64,000 bases of DNA from Sanguibacter antarcticus (GCF_002564005.1 NZ_PDJG01000001.1:2418001-2482000), one strand, 5' to 3'; shown: positions 8,171-17,157, counted from the first letter of the stretch. Program-made: numbers and translations. The notes: generated by a model from the letters alone, not told the origin.

Positions 8171-8906
8171 CCATCGCCTGAGCCGTCTGAGGGTCGGTCT
8201 CCCCGATCCCGTACGACGGGCACAGGGCGGCGAGCGGGCACGCACCGCACGCCGGTCGCCGGGCGAAGCACACGCGACGACCGTGGAAGATCACACGGTG
8301 GGAGAGCAGGGTCCACTCGTGTCGCTCGACGAGCTGCCCGATCTCCCGCTCGACGCGCACCGGGTCCTCGCTCGTGGTCCAGCCCCAGCGCCGCACGAGA
8401 CGGCCCACATGCGTGTCGACCGTGATGCCGGGGACCCCGAACGCGTCCCCCAGCACGACGTTGGCCGTCTTGCGCCCCACCCCCGGCAGAGACACGAGGT
8501 CCTCGAGCCGCCCGGGCACCTGCCCGTCGAACCGCTCGAGGAGCGCCGCGCCGATCCCGACGAGCGCCCGGGACTTCGGCCGGAAGAACCCCGTCGACCG
8601 GACGAGGTCCTCGACCTCGGCGAGGCTCGCCCCGGCGTATGCCTGCGCGTCCGGGAACCGGGCGAAGAGCGCCGGCGTCACGAGGTTGACGCGCTTGTCC
8701 GTGCACTGGGCCGACAAGACCGTCGCGACGAGGAGCTCGAGCGGGGTGGTGAAGTCGAGCTCGCAGCGCGCGTCCGGATAGGTCGCCGCGAGAGTCCGGT
8801 TGATGCGACGCGCACGCCGCACGAGCCCCAGCGTCGGCGCAGACCCGCCCACCACGTCGTCGACCACCCCGTCGTCTCCTTCACCGATCGCCACAATCAC
8901 CTGCAC
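8157..8906 (-). CDS. nth: Endonuclease III (DNA glycosylase/AP lyase)
   Basis: A 249-residue Nth that removes oxidised pyrimidines and cleaves at abasic sites in base-excision repair. The helix-hairpin-helix is [14 protein letters not shown] with the catalytic lysine, and the catalytic aspartate follows in ITVDTHVGR. The [4Fe-4S] loop has the expected C-x6-C-x2-C-x5-C spacing: [17 protein letters not shown]. An N-terminal extension of about 25 residues precedes the conserved start of the fold (RARRINRTL), so an internal start near 8820 is possible. The nth-crp neighbourhood is typical for actinobacteria. Confidence 0.95.
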   Translation of the reverse strand: MQVIVAIGEGDDGVVDDVVGGSAPTLGLVRRARRINRTLAATYPDARCELDFTTPLELLVATVLSAQCTDKRVNLVTPALFARFPDAQAYAGASLAEVEDLVRSTGFFRPKSRALVGIGAALLERFDGQVPGRLEDLVSLPGVGRKTANVVLGDAFGVPGITVDTHVGRLVRRWGWTTSEDPVRVEREIGQLVERHEWTLLSHRVIFHGRRVCFARRPACGACPLAALCPSYGIGETDPQTAQAMVKTG

Positions 8907-8979
8907 GCCCCCTCAAGGTCTGTCCGCGCGATGCCGAGAAACGAGTACACACGACAGGCGACTCACCGAGAGAAGGCTC

Positions 8980-9408
8980 ATGGTGCCAGCGCACGACTTC
9001 CGGGACACGCGAGCCATGAACGTGGCGGAGCTCCGACTCAAGCGCAGGGTGCTGCGCCACGAAGCCACCCAGGTGGCCCACTGGCGACGGCTCGTGCGAG
9101 CGCGTCTCGATCTCACGGTCGCCAGGGCGGTTCTCCCTGAGCGCGTCGGCGGGGCCGCCACGCAGTATCTCGGGACCGACGCCCCCGGACCTGACATCGC
9201 ACACTATCGCCTCGTGAGCATGGTGCACGGCACGGGCGACCAGATGCCGGTCGCCGACCTCCCGAGCCTTCGTGCAGCGGACGACGCGCTCGCCGCCTAC
9301 GAGGTGCGCATCCGGTGCGAGCTCGCGGTCGCCACCGACCTCCTCGTCGAACGACTGAGCGCAGATCCGTCCATCGTCGCGATGAACCTGTCCAGCGTGG
9401 AGTCCTGA
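8980..9408 (+). CDS. RsiG-like coiled-coil protein (putative anti-sigma / c-di-GMP sensor relative)
   Basis: A 142-residue mostly helical protein. The segment VAHWRRLVRARLDLTVARAV (residues 35-54) aligns with the c-di-GMP signature helix of Streptomyces RsiG, described as E-x3-S-x2-R-x3-Q-x3-D. Here it reads A-x3-A-x2-R-x3-R-x3-D, keeping only Arg and Asp. A second helix occupies the C-terminus (ADDALAAYEVRIRCELAVATD). RsiG binds the sigma factor WhiG when loaded with c-di-GMP. The degenerate motif suggests a diverged ligand site or loss of nucleotide control. ATG 8980 has AGAAGG just upstream; ATG 9016 is an alternative. The gene sits between divergent nth and co-directional crp. The family call is from remembered motif similarity only. 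Confidence 0.5.
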   Translation: MVPAHDFRDTRAMNVAELRLKRRVLRHEATQVAHWRRLVRARLDLTVARAVLPERVGGAATQYLGTDAPGPDIAHYRLVSMVHGTGDQMPVADLPSLRAADDALAAYEVRIRCELAVATDLLVERLSADPSIVAMNLSSVES

Positions 9409-9532
9409 GGCCCGCCGCTCCCGCGGCAGGTCGCCCTGCCGCGTCGGCGCGTGGGCTGTACCGTGGGGCAGCGCGCATGGGGCAGACTGTGGAGCGCAAG
9501 GACTTTCAGCCACTCCCGTGAAGGAATTCGCC

Positions 9533-10213
9533 GTGGACAACGACGACGTAGTGCTCTCCGCTCCTCTTTTCGCGACGATGGAGGACGTCGACACGCGCTC
9601 TCTCTTGGCGTCGATGAAGAAGGTCGAGCTGAGTCGCGGTGACGTCCTCTTCGACGAGGGGCAGCCTGGCGACCGCCTCTACATCATCCGCGAAGGCAAG
9701 ATCAAGCTCGGACGACGCTCCGGCGACGGCCGCGAGAACCTCCTCGCCGTCCTCGGCCCGGGAGAGATGTTCGGCGAGCTCTCGCTGTTCGACCCGGGGC
9801 CCCGCTCGCTCGGCGCCAGCGCGGTCTCGGACTCCGTCCTCTACGAGCTCGAGCACAGCGCGCTCATCACGGCGCTCGAAGAGAACCCCGGCGTGGCCAA
9901 GCACCTGCTCACCGCACTGGCACGGCGGCTGCGGCGCACGAACGAGGCGCTCGCCGACCTCGTCTTCTCCGACGTCCCAGGCCGTGTCGCGAAGGCGCTC
10001 CTCGATCTCTCCAAGCGTTTCGGCGAGCCGGTCGAGGAGGGCATCCGTGTCGCTCACGACCTCACGCAGGAGGAGCTCGCCCAGCTCGTCGGGGCCTCGC
10101 GCGAGACGGTCAACAAGGCGCTCGCCGACTTCGCCGGTCGCGGCTGGGTCCGCCGCGAGGGCCGCGCGGTCGTCCTGCTCGATGTCGACCGCCTGGAGCG
10201 CCGCGCACGCTGA
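9533..10213 (+). CDS. crp: Crp/Fnr-family transcriptional regulator (GlxR/Crp type)
   Basis: A 226-residue cyclic-nucleotide-responsive regulator very like actinobacterial Crp/GlxR. The cNMP-binding domain (about 8-125) includes EGQPGDRLYIIREGKIKLG and the phosphate-binding cassette GEMFGELSLFDPGPRS, with the Glu and Arg that contact cAMP. The HTH (about 165-205) is LTQEELAQLVGASRETVNKA. The chosen start is GTG 9533, with GAAGGA 8 bp upstream; an in-frame GTG at 9518 overlaps that ribosome site. Such proteins control carbon metabolism and development globally. A 9-bp-arm terminator follows at 10238-10267. Confidence 0.93.
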   Translation: MDNDDVVLSAPLFATMEDVDTRSLLASMKKVELSRGDVLFDEGQPGDRLYIIREGKIKLGRRSGDGRENLLAVLGPGEMFGELSLFDPGPRSLGASAVSDSVLYELEHSALITALEENPGVAKHLLTALARRLRRTNEALADLVFSDVPGRVAKALLDLSKRFGEPVEEGIRVAHDLTQEELAQLVGASRETVNKALADFAGRGWVRREGRAVVLLDVDRLERRAR

Positions 10214-10237
10214 CCGCACTGACCGCACTGACGCTGT

Positions 10238-10267
10238 TCCCGTCCGCCGGCCTGCCGACGGACGGGA
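10238..10267. terminator. Intrinsic terminator-like hairpin between crp and ridA
   Basis: Perfect 9-bp inverted repeat, TCCCGTCCG and CGGACGGGA, with a 12-nt loop, between two convergent genes. There is no strong T-run, as is common at high G+C. It probably serves both directions. Confidence 0.6.
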
Positions 10268-10273
10268 TGCTGG

Positions 10274-10774
10274 TCAGTGCTCCGCGACCTCGACGACGAG
10301 CTCGACCTCGACCGGCGAGTCCAGCGGCAGCACCGCGACGCCGACCGCGCTGCGTGCGTGGATGCCACGCTCACCGAAGATCTCGCCGAGCAGCGTGCTC
10401 GCTCCGTTGATCACGCCCGGCTGACCGGTGAACCACGGGTCGCTCGCGACGAACCCGACGACCTTGACGATCCGCACGACCCGGTCGAGCGACCCGATCT
10501 GGCTCGCGACAGCGGCGAGCGCGTTGAGAGCCGCCGTCCGTGCGAGATCGGTCGCGACCGACGGCTCCACGAGCCCCTCGCCCTCGCCGACCTTGCCCGT
10601 GACAGGCAGCGCGCCCTCGACGAACGGCAGCTGCCCAGACGTCCAGACGAGGGTGCCGTTGCGGACCGCGGGCACGTAGGCCGCGACCGGGGCTGCCACG
10701 GCCGGGAGCTCGATGCCGAGCTCGGCCAGCCGAGCGTTGATCGTTCCCGGCTCTGAGCCGCGTGCGGTGGTCAC
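10274..10774 (-). CDS. RidA family (YjgF/YER057c/UK114) imine/enamine deaminase
   Basis: A 166-residue RidA-family protein; the family hydrolyses reactive enamine/imine intermediates released by PLP enzymes. Readable features are AYVPAVRNGTLVWTSGQLPF near the N-terminus, VRIVKVVGFVASDPWF, and the C-terminal SAVGVAVLPLDSPVEVE that carries the family's trimer and active-site strand. The canonical Arg before the VAxLP strand is replaced (SAVGVAVLP), which marks the longer actinobacterial subgroup where deaminase activity is uncertain. GTG 10774 overlaps the stop of the DUF4177 gene (GTGA), so the two are coupled. Confidence 0.87.
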   Translation of the reverse strand: MTTARGSEPGTINARLAELGIELPAVAAPVAAYVPAVRNGTLVWTSGQLPFVEGALPVTGKVGEGEGLVEPSVATDLARTAALNALAAVASQIGSLDRVVRIVKVVGFVASDPWFTGQPGVINGASTLLGEIFGERGIHARSAVGVAVLPLDSPVEVELVVEVAEH

Positions 10775-10938
10775 TCGGTGGTCCCGGTCGGGCGCTTGAG
10801 ATAGGCCACGACGCCCTTGCCGTCCGGGCCCGTGACGACCTGGACGAGCTCCCAGCCGTCGGAGCCCCACTGGTCCAAGATCTGCTTCGTCGCGTGGATG
10901 ATGAGTGGAACGGTCGCGTACTCCCAGGTATGTGCCAT
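10771..10938 (-). CDS. DUF4177-like small protein, 55 residues
   Basis: A 55-residue gene beginning MAHTWEYATVPLIIHATKQI and continuing ILDQWGSDGWELVQVV to a short Gly/Lys tail. The W-E-Y-x-T-V-P start and the 'WGxDGWELV' core are characteristic of DUF4177-type proteins found upstream of RidA genes in actinobacteria. Function is unknown. It overlaps the RidA start by 4 bp and diverges from the PBP gene. The ATG at 10938 is preceded by no competing start. Confidence 0.85.
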   Translation of the reverse strand: MAHTWEYATVPLIIHATKQILDQWGSDGWELVQVVTGPDGKGVVAYLKRPTGTTE

Positions 10939-11049
10939 GGTTCGAGACTAGTGCGTGCTCATCGAGCCTCCGCGAACTCTCACACAACGCGCACACCCGG
11001 TCCGCGGGCTCTCCGGAGCACACGCGAGCGCCTCACGTAGGCTGTCGTC

Positions 11050-13344
11050 ATGGACAACTCTGCGCTCGGTGCGGGCCTCGCCGGAACTGACGGGTCCGAA
11101 GCCCCGCACTCCCGGCACTCGGTCAACATCTTCCAAGCCCTCGGGCTGCTGCTCATGTTCGCGCTGCTGGCCATGATCGGCGGGCTGCTCACCGCAGGTC
11201 TGATCATCCCGGTCGCGGCCGGTGCGAGCGCGGTGGCGAACGGCACGACGAAGGCGTTCGACGAGCTCCCGACCGAGCTCGAGCCCGGCACGCTCTCCGA
11301 GGCGTCGTACATCTACGCGAGCGACAACACGACGCTCCTCGCCCAGGTGTACGTCGAGAACCGCATCGTCGTGCCGCTCGAGAGCATCTCGATCAACATG
11401 CAGAACGCCGTCATCGCGACCGAGGACAAGCGCTTCTACTCCCACGGTGGCATCGACCCGCAGGGCATGATCCGCGCCGCAGTCACCAACCTCACCGGAG
11501 GTGCGCGGGAGGGTGGATCGACGCTCACCCAGCAGTACGTGAAGAACGTCCTCATCGAGGAGGCTGCGACCGCGGGCGACGACGCCGGCGTGATCGCCGC
11601 GAAGGAGCCGACGATCGAGCGCAAGCTCCGTGAGGCCAAGCTCGCCATCGCGCTCGAGAAGCGGTGGACCAAAGACGAGATCCTCACCAACTACCTCAAC
11701 ATCGCCCAGTTCGGTGCCACGGTGAACGGCGTCGAGACCGCCGCGAACCACTACTTCGGAGTGACTGCAGCCGACCTCACGGTCCTCCAGGCGGCCACGA
11801 TCGCCGGGATCACCGCCGCACCGAACACGTTCGACCCCGTCGCCAACCCGGTGCAGTCGGAGGGCCGGCGCAACCTCGTGCTCCAGCGCATGTACGAGCA
11901 GGGGTACGTGTCCAAAGAGGAGTACACGACCGCGCGAGCGACCCCCCTCGTGGACACCCTCAACGTCCAGCCGCTCACCCAGGGGTGCACCGGCGCCGGC
12001 GGCGCCGCGTACTTCTGCGACTACGTGACGAAGATCCTCATCCAGGACCCCGTCTTCGGCGAGACCGAAGCCGAGCGCAAGGAGCTCCTGTACCGCGGCG
12101 GGCTGCGCGTCGTGACGACGATCGACATGAGCAAGCAGGCGATGGCCGACGCAGCGATCAGCGCCGCGGTCCCGGCGGACAACGAGTATGGCTTCGCTGC
12201 CGCGATGACCTCCGTCGAGCCCGGCACCGGCAAGATCATCTCGATGGCGCAGGACCGGGCGTACTCGACGTCACCGTCTCCCGCTGCCGGGTCGACGTCC
12301 GTGAACTACAACACCGACCAGCTGCACGGCGGATCGAGCGGGTTCCAGCCTGGCTCGAACTTCAAGGCGTTCGTCCTCGCGGAATGGCTCCAGGAGGGAA
12401 ACACGCTCCTGGAGACGGTCAACGCCAACAAGCGCACGTGGACGGGCTACGACTTCACGAGCACCACGTGCACGAACTTCCGAGGGACCGAGTGGTCCCC
12501 CGGCAACGCCGACGGTCAGGGCACAGGTCAGCGCTCGGTCCTCGAGGCCACCGCGAAGTCGATCAACACGGCGTACGCCTCGATGTCCAGCCAGATCGAC
12601 CTCTGCGGCGCAGCGAGCCTCGCGTCCCAGATCGGTTTCCGACCTGCCGTGACGGCACAGGACGAGAACAAGACGTATGTCGATGGCGTCGAGATCAACA
12701 TGGGCATGACCCTCGGGACGCAGTCGACGTACCCGCTCGCCATGGCCAGCGCCTACGCGACCTTCGCGAGCGGCGGCGTCTACTGCGAGCCGATCGCGAT
12801 CACGTCCGTGAGCCGTGACGGCGAAGAGCTGCCGATCCCCCAGGCCAACTGCCGACAGGTCCTCGAGACCGCTACAGCCAACGCCGTCAACTACGCCCTC
12901 GAGCAGGTGATCGGCCCGAACGGTGGCGCGAAGTACGCCTCCCTCGCGGGGCACACGGCCGCCGGCAAGACGGGGACCACGCAGAACAACAGCAACGTGT
13001 GGTTCACCGGCTACACACCGGCGCTCTCCACCTCGATGTGGATGGGCCACCCGGACAACCAGAACATCGTGCTGCGCAACGTCACCATCGCTGGTGTGCC
13101 GTACTCCATCGTCTGGGGCTCGACCATCGCCGCCCCGACCTGGAAGACGTACATGGACCAGGCGCTCGCCGGGACGCCCGACATCGGCTTCGGGGCAGTG
13201 TCCCAGGCCCAGATCGGCCGGGCCCCTGTGGTCGTCGTGCCGAAGACCGTCACCCCGACGGTTCCTGAGGAGTCCACCGAGCCTGCGGTCCCCAACGAGC
13301 AGTCGACAGACGGCGGCCAGAACGACGGACGGAACGACCGCTGA
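11050..13344 (+). CDS. Bifunctional class A penicillin-binding protein (transglycosylase/transpeptidase)
   Basis: A 764-residue class A PBP that polymerises glycan strands and cross-links peptides outside the membrane. A short cytoplasmic N-terminus precedes one membrane helix (about 28-58). The glycosyltransferase domain has the catalytic-Glu motif ATEDKRFYSHGGID, GGSTLTQQYVKN, and KRWTKDEILTNYLN. The transpeptidase domain has SxxK as PGSNFKAF (about 437-444), SxN as KSINTAY, and KTG as GKTGTTQNNS. There is no PASTA domain; the C-terminus is a Pro/Glu/Asn-rich tail of about 40 residues. The metallophosphoesterase gene starts 5 bp after its stop. Confidence 0.95.
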   Translation: MDNSALGAGLAGTDGSEAPHSRHSVNIFQALGLLLMFALLAMIGGLLTAGLIIPVAAGASAVANGTTKAFDELPTELEPGTLSEASYIYASDNTTLLAQVYVENRIVVPLESISINMQNAVIATEDKRFYSHGGIDPQGMIRAAVTNLTGGAREGGSTLTQQYVKNVLIEEAATAGDDAGVIAAKEPTIERKLREAKLAIALEKRWTKDEILTNYLNIAQFGATVNGVETAANHYFGVTAADLTVLQAATIAGITAAPNTFDPVANPVQSEGRRNLVLQRMYEQGYVSKEEYTTARATPLVDTLNVQPLTQGCTGAGGAAYFCDYVTKILIQDPVFGETEAERKELLYRGGLRVVTTIDMSKQAMADAAISAAVPADNEYGFAAAMTSVEPGTGKIISMAQDRAYSTSPSPAAGSTSVNYNTDQLHGGSSGFQPGSNFKAFVLAEWLQEGNTLLETVNANKRTWTGYDFTSTTCTNFRGTEWSPGNADGQGTGQRSVLEATAKSINTAYASMSSQIDLCGAASLASQIGFRPAVTAQDENKTYVDGVEINMGMTLGTQSTYPLAMASAYATFASGGVYCEPIAITSVSRDGEELPIPQANCRQVLETATANAVNYALEQVIGPNGGAKYASLAGHTAAGKTGTTQNNSNVWFTGYTPALSTSMWMGHPDNQNIVLRNVTIAGVPYSIVWGSTIAAPTWKTYMDQALAGTPDIGFGAVSQAQIGRAPVVVVPKTVTPTVPEESTEPAVPNEQSTDGGQNDGRNDR

Positions 13345-13349
13345 GCGCC

Positions 13350-14276
13350 GTGCGCGGTACCGCGACCGCACTCGGGCTGGCGACCGGGGCAGCGCTCGCC
13401 GGGCTGGCCTGGGCCACCCTCGAGACGAGGATGTTCACGCTCCGCGAGGTGACCGTCCCCGTGCTGCCTGCAGGCCAGCGCAACCTGCGCGTCCTGCACG
13501 TCTCCGACATCCACCTCGTCCCGTCGCAGGCGTCGAAGATCGCCTGGGTGCGTGACCTCGCTGCGCTGCGTCCCGACCTCGTGGTCGACACCGGTGACAA
13601 CATGGCGCACCTGGACGCGCTCGCCCCGCTGCTGGGCGCGCTCGAACCGTTGCTGGCACTGCCTGGCGCCTTCGTCATGGGATCGAACGACTACTTCGCT
13701 CCGTCGTTCAAGAACCCTGTCCGCTACCTGCTGCCGGACTCCCGGGGCACCGGACGCGACGTCGTGCCGGTGCCGCTGCCCGCGGACGAGCTCGGGGCCA
13801 CCATGCGGGCTGCCGGGTGGAAGGACCTGACGAACCGCCGCGACGTGGTCGTCGCTGACGGTCGCCGGATCTCCCTCGTGGGCGTCGACGACGCCCACCT
13901 GGACCGCGACGTCTTCCCCGACGTCGAAGCCAGCACCGGTGGCCCTGCCGTCGACCTGCGCCTCGGGGTCACCCACGCCCCGTACCGACGGGTGCTCGAC
14001 CAGATGCACGCAGACGGTGCAGAGCTCACGATCGCCGGGCACACGCACGGAGGCCAGCTCTGCCTGCCGTTCTTCGGTGCCATCGTGACGAACTGCGACC
14101 TCGACCGGGGCCGGGTCAAGGGGCTGCACGGCTGGCCCGGGGCGCGCCCCGACGCTCCCGGAGGCCAGGACTCCAGCTGGATGCACGTCTCAGCGGGCCT
14201 CGGCGCGTCACCGTACGCGCCGGTCCGGTTCGCGTGCCGACCCGAGGCGACGCTGCTCACCCTCACCTCACGGTGA
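13350..14276 (+). CDS. Calcineurin-like metallophosphoesterase, membrane-anchored
   Basis: A 308-residue phosphoesterase with an N-terminal hydrophobic anchor (about 5-22) and a catalytic domain carrying the di-metal ligands in HVSDIHLVPSQ, DTGDNMAH, GSNDYF (replacing the usual GNHD), THAPYRR and AGHTHGGQLCLPF. The family includes UDP-2,3-diacylglucosamine- and cell-wall-related phosphoesterases such as YkuE. The GTG start lies 5 bp downstream of the PBP stop, so it is probably translated in the same operon and may act in envelope metabolism; that role is inferred from context only. The Asn-Asp in place of Asn-His is common in actinobacterial members. Confidence 0.87.
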   Translation: MRGTATALGLATGAALAGLAWATLETRMFTLREVTVPVLPAGQRNLRVLHVSDIHLVPSQASKIAWVRDLAALRPDLVVDTGDNMAHLDALAPLLGALEPLLALPGAFVMGSNDYFAPSFKNPVRYLLPDSRGTGRDVVPVPLPADELGATMRAAGWKDLTNRRDVVVADGRRISLVGVDDAHLDRDVFPDVEASTGGPAVDLRLGVTHAPYRRVLDQMHADGAELTIAGHTHGGQLCLPFFGAIVTNCDLDRGRVKGLHGWPGARPDAPGGQDSSWMHVSAGLGASPYAPVRFACRPEATLLTLTSR

Positions 14277-14396
14277 CGCTCAGGCGCGTCACGGGGCTTC
14301 GCCGGGACCCAGTTTCGTCTGGAGGGCAGTTGTCGGCTAGTCTGAGCAGGCTTCCCCAGCGAACGATCATTCGTGATCTTCGTGCGGTGAGCAGCT

Positions 14397-14474
<78 letters not shown>

Positions 14475-14481
14475 CAGTACA

Positions 14482-14516
14482 AGAGGCTCTGACCAGCACG
14501 AACGGTCGGGGCCTCT
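14482..14516 (+). terminator. Rho-independent terminator of tRNA-Pro
   Basis: AGAGGCTCTGACC pairs with GGTCGGGGCCTCT over 13 bp with two G.U pairs around a 9-nt loop, starting 9 bp after the tRNA. Confidence 0.75.
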
Positions 14517-14587
14517 CGTGCATCCGGTCACGTCTACGCAGCCGGTCTGCGGCAGCATCGCGTCGATCGAGCACAGGAGCCCACTGC

Positions 14588-15922
14588 ATGACCAGACCTG
14601 ACGGCGAGGAACGCCCAGGGATCACTCGCCGCAGCGTCCTCATCGGCGGCGCGACGCTCGCAGTGCTCGGTGCCGCAGGCGCCGGGTGGGCGACCCGGCA
14701 AAGCATCGACTACGAGACGATCCGCCTCTACTCCGAGTCTGTCGTGTTCGACGGTCCTGGCTCCCGCACGCTCGTGCCCGCAGGCCGCGCCCGCCTCGTC
14801 GTCCCGGGGACACGTGTGCTCTCAGGCATCTTCGAGCAAGAACGCCTCGTCGACGAGGAGGCTGCATGGCTCGGGCGCAGCGCGTCATGGACCTTCTCCG
14901 ACGAGGAGACCGGTTATCCCGCCGACCTCGCTCAGCAGGCCCTCCTGGACATCCGGTCGCTCCTCATGCCGAACGGGGCGAGCGTCGCCGCCTGGTCACC
15001 GAAGTGGAGGTACACCTGGCCCCGTGACGGTTCGCACGTCGCAGCCGCGCTGTCCGCGGCAGAGCACCACCTCGAGGCGCTCGCTGTCCTGATGTTCCTC
15101 CAAGACGTGCAGTCTCGGGACGGGTGGTTCGAGGCCCGCTACCTGCCCGACGGGCTCGGCATTCCAGACGACCGCGAACGCCAGCTCGACGGTGTCGGCT
15201 GGGTCCTGTGGGCGTGCGGCCGGCTCGTCGGACGACGCGACCCGATGCTCGTGCGGTCAGACCTCGAGACGATCAGCCCGATGATGAACCGCTCGCTCGC
15301 CCTCGTCCTGGCGAGCATCGACACCGCAGACCACCTCCCGCCAGCCTCTCCCGACTACTGGGAGGTCCGTGAGACCCGGCTGACGCTCGGCGTCGCTGCA
15401 CCGCTGCTCGCAGGGCTGTACGGCGCCGTCGCCGCGTTCGGGGCCCTCGGCGACGTCCGCAGCCGCGACGAGGCGCTCCGAGGCGCAGACAGGCTCTCGA
15501 CAGCGATCCACCGCGCCTTCGGTCCAGACGGCTACCCGCGCTACGTCGGTGGAGACGAACGCTGCACGTCTGTCGCGTTCCTCCTGCCGCCCTACGTCCC
15601 GGGCTCGCCGCCTGAGGTGTTCGAGGCGTTCGACCGCGCGCAGACCGAGCTTCTGCGCCCCGCCGGGGGACTGGCCCCCGGCGCGGGGTGGAAGCGCGAC
15701 GGCATCAGCTGGACGCCCGAGACCGCGGTCTTCGCGATGGCCGCCGCCGACAGCGGCCGTGAGGAGTACGCGCGATCGACGCTCCGGTGGCTCGCCGAGC
15801 ACCGCACGGCCGTGGGCTCGCTCCCGGAGAAGGTCCTGCACGACGGCAGCCCGGCCGCTGTCGCGCCGCTCGCGTGGACGGCAGCGAACGTCGTGCTCGC
15901 GGTCGACGCGCTGAACGGCTGA
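14588..15922 (+). CDS. Exported GH15-like (glucoamylase-fold) protein with Tat-type signal
   Basis: A 444-residue (alpha/alpha)6-barrel protein related to glycoside hydrolase family 15. The N-terminus is a twin-arginine signal: TRRSVLIGG followed by an Ala/Gly hydrophobic core to about residue 37. The barrel carries the GH15-like YTWPRDGSHVAAAL (about 141-154) with substrate-site Arg-Asp, a DGWFEARYLPDG segment, DGVGWVLWA, and LPEKVLHDG near the C-terminus, where GH15 enzymes keep the general base Glu. It could hydrolyse an alpha-glucan or trehalose-like substrate at the cell surface, but specificity cannot be read. It has no carbohydrate-binding module. It is convergent with the DAHP synthase gene (6-bp gap). 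Confidence 0.8.
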   Translation: MTRPDGEERPGITRRSVLIGGATLAVLGAAGAGWATRQSIDYETIRLYSESVVFDGPGSRTLVPAGRARLVVPGTRVLSGIFEQERLVDEEAAWLGRSASWTFSDEETGYPADLAQQALLDIRSLLMPNGASVAAWSPKWRYTWPRDGSHVAAALSAAEHHLEALAVLMFLQDVQSRDGWFEARYLPDGLGIPDDRERQLDGVGWVLWACGRLVGRRDPMLVRSDLETISPMMNRSLALVLASIDTADHLPPASPDYWEVRETRLTLGVAAPLLAGLYGAVAAFGALGDVRSRDEALRGADRLSTAIHRAFGPDGYPRYVGGDERCTSVAFLLPPYVPGSPPEVFEAFDRAQTELLRPAGGLAPGAGWKRDGISWTPETAVFAMAAADSGREEYARSTLRWLAEHRTAVGSLPEKVLHDGSPAAVAPLAWTAANVVLAVDALNG

Positions 15923-15928
15923 CGCAGC

Positions 15929-17047
15929 CTAGGCGAGCGTGCGGCGCGCCCGCGTCGCTGCTGCCAGTCCCTGCAGGAGCTCGGTCGTCGTGTCCCAGTC
16001 GATGCAGGCGTCGGTGACGGACTGTCCGTACGTCAGGCCGCTCGGGGCCGGGTCCTGGCGGCCTGCGACGAGGAAGCTCTCCATCATGATCCCAGCCGTC
16101 CCGGCGTCGCCTGCAGCGACCGACGCGGCGATCTCCCGGACGACCTCCGCCTGACGGACGTGAGACTTCCCGGAGTTGCCGTGGCTCGCGTCGATGACGA
16201 GGCGAGGCTCGAGCGCTGCCGCACGCACGACGTCCAGCGCCGCAGCGAGCGAGGCCGCGTCGTAGTTGGGTCCGCTGCGGCCGCCGCGCAGGATGACGTG
16301 GCAGTCAGGGTTGCCCGCGGTCGCGACCGCCGCCGCCCGGCCTGCGGAGTCGATGCCGAAGAACGTGTGCTCGGCAGCAGCCGTGACGCACCCGTCCGTG
16401 GCGGCCTGGACGTCGCCGTCCGTCGCGTTCTTGAAGCCGATCGGCATCGAGAGGCCCGACGCGAGCTGGCGGTGGACCTGGCTCTCCGGGTTGCGGGCCC
16501 CGATCGCCCCCCACGAGACGGCATCGGCGATGTACTGCGGGCTCGTCGGCTCGAGGAACTCGCACGCCGCAGGGACTCCCTCGGAGAGGACACCGAGCAG
16601 GACCTCGCGCGCCAGGGTGAGCCCGTGGTGGACGTCGAAGGTGCCGTCGAGGTGAGGGTCGTTGATGAGGCCCTTCCATCCGATGGTCGTCCGCGGCTTC
16701 TCGAAGTAGACGCGCATGACGATGCACAGGTCGGCGGCCGTCTCGCGGGCCACGACGGCCAGCCGGCGCGCGTACTCGAGCGCAGCCTCCGGGTCGTGGA
16801 TCGAGCACGGGCCGACGATGACGAGGAGGCGGTCGTCCTCCCCGCGCAAGATGTCGCGGACCTCGCTGCGGCTGCGGGCGACGAGATCGGCGCTCGCGCG
16901 CGTCAGCGGCAGATCGGCGAGCATCTGCGCAGGCGCCGGCAACGGATCGAGTGCGCGGATGCGCAGGTCGTTGGTGCTCGGTGCGTCGACGCTCTGGACG
17001 TCCGCACGGGGCGAGGTACCGGTGTGGGTGGGACGGTCAGCAGGCAT
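15929..17047 (-). CDS. aroG: 3-deoxy-7-phosphoheptulonate synthase (type I DAHP synthase)
   Basis: A 372-residue type I DAHP synthase joining PEP and erythrose-4-phosphate at the entry of the shikimate pathway. Visible motifs are VIVGPCSIHDPEAALEYA (metal-ligand Cys), MRVYFEKPRTTIGWKGLIND (substrate loop), the SWGAIGARNPESQVHRQLAS stretch, GFKNATDG, and VIDASHGNSGK. The ATG at 17047 starts MPADRPTHTGTSP, with GGAG about 10 nt upstream. The first 25 residues are Pro/Thr/Ser-rich, as in regulated isoforms. It is preceded by a roughly 200-nt leader containing a short aromatic-rich peptide gene and several hairpins (separate entries), so expression is probably attenuated by aromatic amino acid supply. 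Confidence 0.96.
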   Translation of the reverse strand: MPADRPTHTGTSPRADVQSVDAPSTNDLRIRALDPLPAPAQMLADLPLTRASADLVARSRSEVRDILRGEDDRLLVIVGPCSIHDPEAALEYARRLAVVARETAADLCIVMRVYFEKPRTTIGWKGLINDPHLDGTFDVHHGLTLAREVLLGVLSEGVPAACEFLEPTSPQYIADAVSWGAIGARNPESQVHRQLASGLSMPIGFKNATDGDVQAATDGCVTAAAEHTFFGIDSAGRAAAVATAGNPDCHVILRGGRSGPNYDAASLAAALDVVRAAALEPRLVIDASHGNSGKSHVRQAEVVREIAASVAAGDAGTAGIMMESFLVAGRQDPAPSGLTYGQSVTDACIDWDTTTELLQGLAAATRARRTLA

Positions 17048-17076
17048 GAGGTGGGGCTCCGAATCTGAGAAGGCAT

Positions 17077-17121
17077 CAGACGGAGCCGCGCACGTCTGCC
17101 GGTGTCCGGAGCCGCCGTCTG
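17077..17121 (-). promoter_or_regulatory. Leader stem close to the DAHP synthase start
   Basis: CAGACGG (17077-17083) pairs perfectly with CCGTCTG (17115-17121), 30 nt upstream of the aroG ATG. It could sequester or expose the ribosome-binding region; whether it competes with the upstream hairpins is inference. Confidence 0.4.
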
Positions 17122-17130
17122 AATGACGAA

Positions 17131-17157
17131 GGGCCACGACGCGAGTGCGTCTGGCCC
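17131..17157 (-). terminator. Attenuator-type terminator hairpin in the aroG leader
   Basis: On the minus strand GGGCCAGACGC pairs with GCGTCGTGGCCC (one bulged base, loop ACTC), followed by TTCGTCATT. The position, between the leader peptide stop and the DAHP synthase start, fits a transcription attenuator. Confidence 0.6.
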
